Part shown: one piece after another, positions 1 through 5,724 of the stretch
Position numbering within the stretch: the stretch's first letter is position 1
Layout: the number at the start of each line of letters is the position of its first letter
NCBI GenBank assembly: GCA_964353855.1
Contig: CAYGWX010000071.1
Span: 1 to 12,867 of the forward strand
Source: CAYGWX01 sp964353855 [NCBI: uncultured bacterium]
GTDB lineage: Bacteria > Edwardsbacteria > CAYGWX01
Length of the DNA: 12,867 nucleotides
Direction of reading: 5' to 3'
The notes under the pieces: generated by a model
Told to the model about the DNA's origin: nothing
What the model saw: only the letters and a program-made list of their open reading frames with translations
Database searches by the model: none
Program-made: the position numbers and the translations under genes

Positions 1-914
1 GCGATGGGCAGGGGAAAGTTGAGCGCGGCGGGCTCGGCATCCGAGGAATCGTTCGCAGTGATGCGCTCCCGAACCGAGGGGCTGTCCACCAAGGTGCCGA
101 AAATCTCGAAGTTCCCCAGGGAATCCGAGGCCCAGACGAGATCGGTATTTTGCGAAAAGCTCGCCAAAGCGTAGGGATTGGTCGGCGCCGGGGCGATATC
201 CGCCTGGGCCCCTGAAGTAAGGGGCGCGGGCGTGGTCCATATCCCGCCCTGGAACCGGCTCATGTAGATTTCCCAGTTGCCGCTGACATCGCCCTGCCAG
301 GCCAGGCCCAACAACTTGGACCGGAAATGCTGGAAGAACCGCGGAGCCCGGTGGTTCCCCGCGCTCATGACCACCGGGATCTCCGGGGACCAGGAGGAGC
401 CGTTATAGACCCGGGAGATGATCGACCAGCGCCCGGAGCGAAGGCTCGACCAAGCCACACAGATGCTGTCGTGAAGTTGAGCGATCCAAACCGCGGGTTC
501 GGCGTCATCGAACCCATCCGTGGAGATGGCGATGGGCGCGGTCCAAGCCCCAGTCTGATACCGGGAGAAGGCGATGTCCTGAATCCCGCCATGCACGTTC
601 ACCCAGGCGCAGACCCAGCGGGAGTGGAAACCACCCACGGCTGGGATGAGGTTGGAGTCCGCCTGGCTCGCAACGACCTGGGGCGTGGTCCAGGCCGTGC
701 CCGTGGGGTTGGTGGAGTAGTAGATGTCCCAGCCGTTCGTCCGGCTCCTCTGCCAGACCAGGCAAGCCGTGTCTATCCGGGTACCATCATAGTAAGACAG
801 GGAAGGATGGAGGTTCTCGTTCGTTCCGGGCGTGATCCGCTGGGCCGGAGGCCAGATGGCAAACGAGGTAGACGCCAAAGCCAGCAGGGTCAAAATCAAC
901 GCGCAACGCTTCAT
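1..914 (-). CDS. Secreted beta-propeller-like repeat protein, tandem copy (C-terminus beyond window)
   Basis: The gene reads from an ATG at 914 leftward and stays open to the window edge, giving about 304 residues. A signal peptide is visible (MKRCALILTLLALASTSFA, cleavage likely after FA), followed directly by IWPPAQRIT. The body repeats a motif of the type LVWQ-S-x-x-x-G-x-W-D-I-Y about every 52 residues, as in WD40/TolB-like propellers; five blades fall inside the window. It is nearly collinear with the complete neighbour at 934-2403, and the similarity is obvious at the DNA level, so this is a fairly recent tandem duplicate. The gap to the neighbour's stop is 19 bases and holds a good ribosome site (AAAGGAG), so the two are probably co-transcribed from the promoter at 2437-2465. 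The C-terminal sorting domain expected by analogy lies outside. The function is not known; a surface or secreted binding scaffold is an inference. Confidence 0.9.
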   Translation of the reverse strand, partial: MKRCALILTLLALASTSFAIWPPAQRITPGTNENLHPSLSYYDGTRIDTACLVWQRSRTNGWDIYYSTNPTGTAWTTPQVVASQADSNLIPAVGGFHSRWVCAWVNVHGGIQDIAFSRYQTGAWTAPIAISTDGFDDAEPAVWIAQLHDSICVAWSSLRSGRWSIISRVYNGSSWSPEIPVVMSAGNHRAPRFFQHFRSKLLGLAWQGDVSGNWEIYMSRFQGGIWTTPAPLTSGAQADIAPAPTNPYALASFSQNTDLVWASDSLGNFEIFGTLVDSPSVRERITANDSSDAEPAALNFPLPI

Positions 915-933
915 GGTCTTTTCTCCTTTCGCA

Positions 934-2403
934 TTATCGTAACAGGATGATTCGGAACAAGGCCGAAGTCCCTTCCGGCTTCAGGAAATAGAGGCCGGAG
1001 GGGAGAAGTTTACCTGAGGCATCTCTTCCGTCCCAGGTGAGTTCATATTGACCTGGGGCCTTCTTCTCGGCCCTGCTGCGCAATCCTACAATCCGTCCCT
1101 GGAGGTCGTAAAACCTGAAGGATATGTCCGAGCGAGAGCCAGGATAGAAAAGGGTCAGCCTCCCCGGCGGGCGGAAGGGGGATGGTCTCAGCATCCTGCC
1201 TTGAGATAGAAAGCTTGCGTCCTTTCCTTCCTCCTCCACCCCTGATGCCCTCATTTGGTAGCTCCCGTAGAGGTTCCAGTTCCCGTCCCGGTCGCTCTGC
1301 CACACCACCCATTCGTGAAAGTACCCTCCGCGGTTAAAGCACGTAACCGCAGGATGGTTATCGTTCGCCCGGTTCGTGTCCACGACATCCTGCGTGCTAA
1401 AGAGTTGAGCGTAGATATTGGGATTCCCTTGCCTGCGGCTCGTCCAGGCAGTCAGGATGGGAGGATAGACCATGGCCTGCGCGGCGGGCAAAAGGTGGTT
1501 GAGCGCCGCTGGCTCGGTATCTAAGAAATCGCTGCTTGTTATTCGCTCCCGGACACCGGGGCTATCCACCAAGGTGGCGAAGATCTCGAAGTTCCCTATG
1601 GTGTCCGTAGCCCAGACGAGGTCCGTGTGCTGTAAGGCGGATGAGAAGCGATAAAGGGTGGCTGGCGCCGGGGAGAGATCCGCCTGAGGGCCCGAGGTCA
1701 CGGGCCGCGGAGGAGTCCAAATACCGCCCTGAAACTGGCTCAAGTAAATATCCCAGTTTCCGTTAGAGTCACCCTGCCAGACCAGGCCCGGCAGCTGGGT
1801 CTTGGCATACATGAAGAATCGAGGAGCCCGGTTGTTCCCCGGGCTGGTGACCACCGGGATCTCAGGGGACCAGGAGGAGCCGTTGTAGACCCGGGAGATG
1901 ACAGACCAGCGCCCAGAGCGGAAGCTCGACCAAGCCACCCAAATGCTGTCGTGAAGCTGAGCGATCCAAACCGCGGGTTCGGCGTCGTCAAAACCATCCG
2001 TTGAGATAGCGAGTGGAACTGTCCATGCCCCGGACTGCCAGCGGGAGAAGAAAATGTCCTGGATCCCGCCGTGCACATTCACCCAGGCGCAGACCCAGCG
2101 GGGGTCAAATCCAGCGACCGCTGGGGTGAGGTTGGAGTCCGCCAGACTGGCGAGGGCTTGGGGCGTGGTCCAGGCCGTGCCCATGGGATTTGTGGAGTAA
2201 TAAATGTCCCAGCCGTTCGTCCGGCTCCTCTGCCAGACCAAGCGGGGCGATTCCGCTCGGGTTCCCTCGAAATAGGACAGGGCGGGATGGAGGTTATCGT
2301 TCGGGCCGGTCGTGATCCGCTGGGCAGGCGGCCAGGCCGGCAGTGCGGGAAGGCAAAGGGAGAGCAGAACGACGCAGGAGAGGACTGAAACGTACCGGAT
2401 CAT
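934..2403 (-). CDS. Secreted seven-repeat beta-propeller-like protein with type IX-like C-terminal sorting domain
   Basis: This is a complete 489-residue protein with ATG at 2403 and a strong ribosome site (GGAGGTG) just upstream. Residues 1-23 form a signal peptide ending LPA. Seven copies of a W/T-rich motif follow at about 54-69, 103-120, 155-170, 206-222, 261-277, 316-331 and 364-380, spaced 48-55 residues, each resembling LVWQSDRDGNWNLY. Seven such units suggest a seven-bladed propeller. Residues about 405-489 form a Por/FlgD-like tail (IsFRFYDLQGRIV, TWDGRDASGKLLPSGLYF, final LLR) of the kind that directs export and surface anchoring in FCB bacteria and related candidate phyla. There are no obvious catalytic residues, so I assign no enzymatic function. 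It is the first gene of a two-gene unit with its paralogue at 1-914. Confidence 0.92.
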   Translation of the reverse strand: MIRYVSVLSCVVLLSLCLPALPAWPPAQRITTGPNDNLHPALSYFEGTRAESPRLVWQRSRTNGWDIYYSTNPMGTAWTTPQALASLADSNLTPAVAGFDPRWVCAWVNVHGGIQDIFFSRWQSGAWTVPLAISTDGFDDAEPAVWIAQLHDSIWVAWSSFRSGRWSVISRVYNGSSWSPEIPVVTSPGNNRAPRFFMYAKTQLPGLVWQGDSNGNWDIYLSQFQGGIWTPPRPVTSGPQADLSPAPATLYRFSSALQHTDLVWATDTIGNFEIFATLVDSPGVRERITSSDFLDTEPAALNHLLPAAQAMVYPPILTAWTSRRQGNPNIYAQLFSTQDVVDTNRANDNHPAVTCFNRGGYFHEWVVWQSDRDGNWNLYGSYQMRASGVEEEGKDASFLSQGRMLRPSPFRPPGRLTLFYPGSRSDISFRFYDLQGRIVGLRSRAEKKAPGQYELTWDGRDASGKLLPSGLYFLKPEGTSALFRIILLR

Positions 2404-2436
2404 TTCGCACCTCCGTATGGATGGGGTCAGGTATTC

Positions 2437-2465
2437 ATTATAAGGCCGGAGAGCGGAAAAGTCAA
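2437..2465 (-). promoter_or_regulatory. Near-consensus sigma70-type promoter for the propeller gene pair
   Basis: On the minus strand TTGACT (2465-2460) and TATAAT (2442-2437) are separated by exactly 17 bases. Transcription would start near 2430, leaving a short leader of about 27 bases before the ATG at 2403, with GGAGGTG inside it. It lies just downstream of the terminator at 2478-2511, so the propeller genes form an independent unit. Confidence 0.8.
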
Positions 2466-2477
2466 GCCCATTTTTAT

Positions 2478-2511
2478 AAAAAAGGAAGCCCCGCGAAAAG
2501 GCGGGGCCTCC
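2478..2511 (-). terminator. Strong intrinsic terminator ending the 5206-2530 gene cluster
   Basis: On the minus strand an 11-base-pair stem (GGAGGCCCCGC with GCGGGGCTTCC, one G-T pair) closes a six-base loop and is followed by six T (2483-2478). It begins 18 bases after the stop of the gene at 2530. This is the clearest rho-independent terminator in the window and marks the downstream end of the cluster. Confidence 0.88.
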
Positions 2512-2529
2512 GATGGGAAGATGCGTGTT

Positions 2530-3147
2530 TTAATCCCCTTGCGGTTCTTCCGGCGGCGGGGGTTCGGGGAGCTCCCCGTTCAGCCGCTCCGTTCCCGCTT
2601 TCAAATAGAAGACCACCTCGTAGGACACGTACGGGCCCTCGGGACGGATATAACCGACCTGTCCCGGCATGGAGGGCTCCCCGTCCACCAGAGCCCCTCC
2701 GGCCACGCTATAGGTCTCTTTGCCGTTGTAGGGATTCTTCTGCTGTTTGGTTTCCAGCGGGAGCTGGGCCTCGATGTCCCGCATGCTCATCGGCCAGTCG
2801 TTCTTCTCTATGCGATACTCCTCCACCGCTATCTGGACAGAGCGGGCGACCACCTTGACCTGAGCGTCCTTGGCTTTAGTGGAATAAGAGATGAAGTTGG
2901 GGATGGCGATGGCAGCGATGATCGGCAAAATGAAGCAGGAGGCGAGGGTGGAGAGGGCGCCGATCACGATGCCTCCGATGGCCAGGCCCCGGCCTTTAAG
3001 CTCTTCTTTGCGCTTTCCGATCTTGATTGCAGAGATGATGCCTAAGACGAGCCCCACGATACAAAGGACGGGGAAAAAACTCAAGATGAGGCTCCAGATG
3101 GCCATCCCGCTGGTCTTGGGCTTGCTCACAGGTGCTGCTTGCTCCAT
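2530..3147 (-). CDS. DUF4190-like membrane protein fused to a type IV pseudopilin-like domain
   Basis: A 205-residue protein. Residues about 13-70 resemble DUF4190: two hydrophobic segments (SGMAIWSLILSFFPVLCIVG and LAIGGIVIGALSTLASC) around a lysine-rich loop. A third segment then runs into IIAAIAIPNFISYSTKAKDA (76-95), which closely resembles the N-terminal helix of type IV pilins and GspG-like pseudopilins, continuing QVKVVARSVQIAVEEY. Residues 137-180 (NPYNGKETY, PGQVGY) look like the pseudopilin globular end. The tail is proline/glutamate-rich. The canonical prepilin peptidase site (G-F-T-L-I-E) is missing, so the protein probably stays anchored and is not assembled as a true pilin. The ATG at 3147 has AGGAGGAG overlapping the TAG stop of the upstream gene, so translation is probably coupled. 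A strong terminator follows. Its role in the cluster is unknown. Confidence 0.88.
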   Translation of the reverse strand: MEQAAPVSKPKTSGMAIWSLILSFFPVLCIVGLVLGIISAIKIGKRKEELKGRGLAIGGIVIGALSTLASCFILPIIAAIAIPNFISYSTKAKDAQVKVVARSVQIAVEEYRIEKNDWPMSMRDIEAQLPLETKQQKNPYNGKETYSVAGGALVDGEPSMPGQVGYIRPEGPYVSYEVVFYLKAGTERLNGELPEPPPPEEPQGD

Positions 3148-3156
3148 GGTCTCCTC

Positions 3157-3837
3157 CTATGGCGAGAGGGGTTTCTTGCGCATCTCCTCCAGGACCAGGA
3201 CCGGCCATCGCCAGCCGTTGGCGATGATTTTGTAGGGCTTGGCCTGTCCCTGAAAGAGATATCCGATCTGCCCCGGCCCGACCGGCACTTTTTCTACGAG
3301 GCCACCGGTGTACAGGTTATAGCTCTGGCGGGGGATGAAGGGGTTGTGCGTGGCCTTGACGGAATCCGGGATCATCGCCTCCAGGACGCCGAGGACATTG
3401 GGTTTCATCCCGTCATGGGTCTGCTGGAACTCCCGGATCGCAAACTCGACCTTGTAGGCTACAGCCTTGACCTGGTCCTCCTTGTCGCGCCGGGACATGC
3501 GGGCATCGCCCGGCATCTTCAGAGAGCAGAGAACAAGCAGGGAGACATCCAGGATGCCCAGGACCCACCCGACCTGGGCGAAGAAGCGTTGCGCTTTGTC
3601 CGGGACCGCCTTTTTGGCTTTGCGCCCGAAGTAGACGGCCAGGACTCCCCCGGCCAGGGAGCAGACGAAAAAGAACACCCCGAATGCCTGGGCCCAGGCC
3701 ACCTCGTCCCCGTTGCGGGCCAGAGCCGACCGGATGGGGAGGCTGAGAAATAGGAGGATCCACGGTGCCCCTCCCAAGATCAGGGAGAGGGCCCAGGGCT
3801 CTCTAAGATGGCTCTTCCAGGGTATTTCCTCGTGCAC
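3157..3837 (-). CDS. Membrane protein with divergent pseudopilin-like C-terminal domain (paralogue of 2530-3147)
   Basis: A 226-residue protein with a GTG start at 3837, chosen because GAGAGG lies five bases upstream. Three hydrophobic segments are visible at about 15-40, 50-70 and 87-106, with a basic loop (GRKAKKAVPDKAQ) between the second and third, the same order as in the DUF4190-like neighbour. After the third segment come KEDQVKAVAYKVEFAIREFQ and a C-terminal part with HNPF, YNLYTGGL and GPGQIGY that aligns with the NPYNG, YSVAGGAL and MPGQVGY blocks of the neighbour. The IAAIAIP pilin hallmark is absent, so this copy has drifted further from a pilin. The next gene starts only nine bases after its stop. 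I infer a membrane-anchored pair of related proteins that may interact; the biochemical function is unknown. Confidence 0.85.
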   Translation of the reverse strand: MHEEIPWKSHLREPWALSLILGGAPWILLFLSLPIRSALARNGDEVAWAQAFGVFFFVCSLAGGVLAVYFGRKAKKAVPDKAQRFFAQVGWVLGILDVSLLVLCSLKMPGDARMSRRDKEDQVKAVAYKVEFAIREFQQTHDGMKPNVLGVLEAMIPDSVKATHNPFIPRQSYNLYTGGLVEKVPVGPGQIGYLFQGQAKPYKIIANGWRWPVLVLEEMRKKPLSP

Positions 3838-3886
3838 GTCGGCCTCTCAAAGTAAGGTTAAAAGATGTCCGTCTTCCCGCTTTCTC

Positions 3887-4210
3887 TTATTCCTTCTCGG
3901 GCTCTTCGTCATCTTCCTTCTCAGGCTCCTCGTCATCCGCGGTCTCAACCCTTCCGACCCCGGTCCCCCCGCTTTCCATGAAATCATCCACCGGGATCAT
4001 GCCGGGGCCTCGGGAGAGGCTTTCGTCCGGCTCGCCCGTGAAGGCGTCCTCCCCCTCCTCGGCCATCACCCTCAGAATCTCGACGTCCTCCCCGGTCAGG
4101 CGGTAGCCTGCGGCCGTGGCCGTTTCCTCGGGGTCCTGGACGAGCCGCTTGCGGAACGGACGGTCCTCTGCGGCCCGTGCGATGATGTCATCCAAATCGC
4201 TCGACGGCAT
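3887..4210 (-). CDS. NHLP/Os1348-like leader-peptide protein with acidic tail (copy 1)
   Basis: A 107-residue protein. I chose the ATG at 4210 rather than the upstream TTG at 4225 because from this Met it aligns without a gap to the paralogue at 4299-4733 over 78 residues (about 28 identities), and GAGG, though close, lies just before it. The N-terminal part (LDDIIARAAEDRPFRKRLVQ, then DPEET, AGYRLT, EDVEIL) matches the pattern I know from nitrile-hydratase-leader-peptide (NHLP) and Os1348-clan proteins: FRxxLxxDPExxxxxxGYxLTxE. A second conserved block follows (EGEDAFTGEPDESLSR, DDF). The tail is extremely acidic with a duplicated DDEEPEKE unit and ends there; there is no cysteine. By family analogy it may be a precursor whose N-terminus is read by a PqqD-like domain. 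Alternatively it is an unmodified acidic scaffold or adaptor. No dedicated modifying enzyme is visible nearby. Confidence 0.8.
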   Translation of the reverse strand: MPSSDLDDIIARAAEDRPFRKRLVQDPEETATAAGYRLTGEDVEILRVMAEEGEDAFTGEPDESLSRGPGMIPVDDFMESGGTGVGRVETADDEEPEKEDDEEPEKE

Positions 4211-4237
4211 GGCCTCTTTAACCAAAAAGAAACAATG

Positions 4238-4290
4238 GGTTGTTGGTTGTTAGTTTTCAGTTTTTGGCAAACAACCAGAAACCAACAACC
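4238..4290. repeat. AT-rich palindromic element between the two leader-like genes
   Basis: GGTTGTTGGTT (4238-4248) is the perfect inverse complement of AACCAACAACC (4280-4290). A shorter internal pair, GGTTGTT (4245-4251) and AACAACC (4270-4276), offers an alternative fold. On the minus strand the hairpin is followed by a T-rich stretch (4236-4220). It could act as a weak terminator or attenuator, tuning expression of copy 1 and the downstream genes against copy 2, or be a dispersed palindromic repeat. Confidence 0.6.
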
Positions 4291-4298
4291 TCTCCTCT

Positions 4299-4733
4299 TT
4301 ACGCTCCCGGACCGTCCCCGGCGTCCAGCTCCTCGCCGGAGAGGTCGGAGTCTTCCTCCCCGCCTATGGAGCCGCCTTTGGAAGTCAGCCCGCCCCCGGC
4401 CCCTTCGGCGGCATCCAGTTCTTCTCCCGAGGCCCCCCCGGCCCCCTCTGCGCCGGCCTCCTCGACAGGGACCAGGCCGACCTCCCGCCCGCGGTCCCGC
4501 AGGAAGTCCCCGGGAGACAGAAGGAATCCGCTCTTGGAGAGCCTCTCGTCCAGCCCGCGGGAAAAGGCCTCCTCGCCCTCCGTGCTCATTTGCTTGAGGG
4601 TGGCCATCTCCTGGGGGGAGAGCGCGTACCCCTCGCGCCGGGCCACGCCCTCCGGGTCCGCTAAGAGGTCCTGGCGGAACGCCGGGTCCGACACCGCCCG
4701 CCCGACAAGGTCACTGATGGTCTTCTTTGCCAT
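4299..4733 (-). CDS. NHLP/Os1348-like leader-peptide protein with Gly/Glu-rich tail (copy 2)
   Basis: A 144-residue protein with ATG at 4733 and a strong ribosome site (GGAGGTG, four bases away). Residues 6-48 (ISDLVGRAVSDPAFRQDLLA, DPEGV, EGYALSPQE) match the NHLP/Os1348 leader pattern, and residues 49-78 (EGEEAF, LDERLSKSG, SPGDFL) match the second conserved block of copy 1. After about residue 80 the two proteins part completely. This one has a Gly/Ala/Glu-rich, probably disordered tail with SGEELDA twice (about 102-108 and 132-138) and runs of Gly, and it contains no cysteine. A conserved head with variable tail is what precursor families of processed peptides show. The head could be a docking signal for the PqqD-like domain of the protease at 5725-7956 (inference). 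It lies 77 bases downstream of the diiron protein gene. Confidence 0.85.
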   Translation of the reverse strand: MAKKTISDLVGRAVSDPAFRQDLLADPEGVARREGYALSPQEMATLKQMSTEGEEAFSRGLDERLSKSGFLLSPGDFLRDRGREVGLVPVEEAGAEGAGGASGEELDAAEGAGGGLTSKGGSIGGEEDSDLSGEELDAGDGPGA

Positions 4734-4810
4734 GGAACACCTCCACGATCAGACGTTTAGCTTTCGGCCCGGGATGCAGGGAGCCAAGAGAGAAAGCCGT
4801 CGGTTCTATT

Positions 4811-5206
4811 TTAATACTCCTTCATGAACTCCGTGTCGATCTCATCCTGGAGGGCCAGGCGGTGTTTCTCCTCCTCCTTGGCCAGCATCTCCAGGGTCTT
4901 GCGGGTCTCGGGGTCCTTCTCCCCGACCATGGCCCGGGTGTAAAACTCGATGGCCTGTTCCTCCATCCGGAGGGCCAGCCGGATCGCATCCAGGGATTCC
5001 GCCCCAGCATCGAATATCTTGTCCTTTCCCAGGACCTTCACCAGGAGCGCCTTGTGGCCCTTCTCCTTGGCGATGAGGTGTTCGAACATCTTCTTAGCCG
5101 AAGGGTTTTCCACGACGGCCCTGGCCTGGGCATAGACTTGTGCGGCCTGCTCCTCCATCTTGATGGCCATAAGCAGGGTGTTCACGGCAATGGGGCTTTT
5201 GGACAT
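4811..5206 (-). CDS. Rubrerythrin-like ferritin-fold diiron protein
   Basis: A 131-residue all-helical protein with two internally similar halves. Each half has an M-E-E-Q helix (MEEQAAQVY at 17-25, MEEQAIEFY at 81-89) and an E-x-x-H helix (EKGH at 48-51, EEKH at 112-115). These are the Glu and His positions that bind two irons in the rubrerythrin and ferritin-like four-helix bundle. There is no rubredoxin domain, so it is a short, one-domain form (classical rubrerythrins have about 190 residues). Members reduce peroxide or serve as oxidases or iron-handling proteins in the cytoplasm. The ATG at 5206 has a very strong ribosome site (AAGGAGGATGA). It is the first gene of the leftward cluster that ends at the terminator at 2478-2511. 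A link to the leader-like proteins, for example as an oxidising enzyme, is only suggested by position. Confidence 0.9.
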   Translation of the reverse strand: MSKSPIAVNTLLMAIKMEEQAAQVYAQARAVVENPSAKKMFEHLIAKEKGHKALLVKVLGKDKIFDAGAESLDAIRLALRMEEQAIEFYTRAMVGEKDPETRKTLEMLAKEEEKHRLALQDEIDTEFMKEY

Positions 5207-5485
5207 TCATCCTCCTTCTATTGGGTGTAACGCGGCCCCCCGGCCCCGAAGCAGTTCCTGTGACCGGGTGTTTTAACCCACCCCACCTCTCCCCCTTACT
5301 CCCCTCTCCGAAAGCGTTCGGAGAGGGGGTTGGGGGGTGAGGTAGGTCTAACTTACTGTCTTTATAGACCTTAGCCTATTTCATGCCCGAGGGAATCTGT
5401 CGCAGAGACCGGGGACCCCGGAGCATTCCCGATACTCCTTAGACCAACCTGACCCCCCAGCCCTATTTGACCGACCTGACCGATC
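5207..5485. other. Non-coding region between zinc-finger and diiron protein genes
   Basis: No convincing gene is present. It holds the GC-rich palindrome at 5286-5343, a short inverted pair AGGTCTA/TAGACCT (5344-5350, 5365-5371), a CCGGGG-A-CCCCGG hairpin near 5421-5433, and two direct copies of GACC(A/G)ACCTGACC (5442-5454 and 5469-5481). I did not find a good promoter for the diiron gene, although one must lie here if it heads its own unit. Confidence 0.6.
5286..5343. repeat. GC-rich intergenic palindrome (REP-like)
   Basis: The core is a perfect 12-base-pair stem, CCCCTCTCCGAA (5301-5312) and TTCGGAGAGGGG (5317-5328), around AGCG. Imperfect pairing continues outward (ACCTCTCCCCC against GGGGGGTGAGGT). 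On neither side is there a T run, so it does not look like an intrinsic terminator. It belongs to the general class of CCCTCTCC/GGAGAGGG palindromes seen between genes in many bacteria. A smaller relative may be the hairpin at 12528-12546. Confidence 0.7.
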
Positions 5486-5698
5486 TCACTCCAGCTCGGG
5501 CAGGTCCACGGGGTCGTCCTTGGGCTTGCAGACCCCGCACCACAGGGCATCGCCCACGACCACGGCCTTCTGGGTCCCGGCGCTGCCCTTGAAGAGAGCC
5601 ACAATCGCGGGCAAGGTCTTGGCGTGGTCCTTGCACAGGCCCCGCCCGCAGAACTGGCAGACACCCCGGGCCATTTGAGAACAGTGCCAGCAATGCAT
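5486..5698 (-). CDS. Small B-box/treble-clef-like zinc-binding protein
   Basis: A 70-residue protein starting with ATG at 5698. Eight potential metal ligands fall in the order C3-C6, C14-C17, C22-H25 and C54-C57 (CWHC, CQFC, LCKDH, CGVC), enough for two zinc sites and close to the CxxC-n-CxxCGxxLCxxH pattern of small bacterial B-box-like zinc fingers. The central part (AIVALFKGSAGTQKAVVVGD) is mildly hydrophobic; the end is acidic and proline-rich. It starts 26 bases after the stop of the metalloprotease gene and reads in the same direction, so it is probably its co-transcribed partner. The ribosome site is weak (GAG five bases away, GGAG twelve away). Protein-protein contact or a regulatory role is plausible; the exact function is unknown. 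Confidence 0.8.
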   Translation of the reverse strand: MHCWHCSQMARGVCQFCGRGLCKDHAKTLPAIVALFKGSAGTQKAVVVGDALWCGVCKPKDDPVDLPELE

Positions 5699-5724
5699 GA
5701 ATGCTCAATTCTCCATGTAGTTTA

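Noticed and set aside
4211-4225. TTG at 4225 as start of leader-like copy 1
   Set aside because: No ribosome site precedes it, and the ATG at 4210 gives a start that aligns exactly with the Met of copy 2.
2530-5206. A complete classical RiPP gene cluster
   Set aside because: No radical SAM, YcaO, lanthipeptide synthetase, or peptide-exporting ABC transporter is present in the window, so only a possible peptide-processing role is claimed.
5301-5328. GC-rich hairpin as terminator of the protease/zinc-finger unit
   Set aside because: No T run follows the stem on either strand; treated as a palindromic repeat.
5463-5708. Alternative frame over the zinc-finger gene
   Set aside because: It lacks the regular Cys/His spacing; the frame from 5698 has all eight ligands in order.
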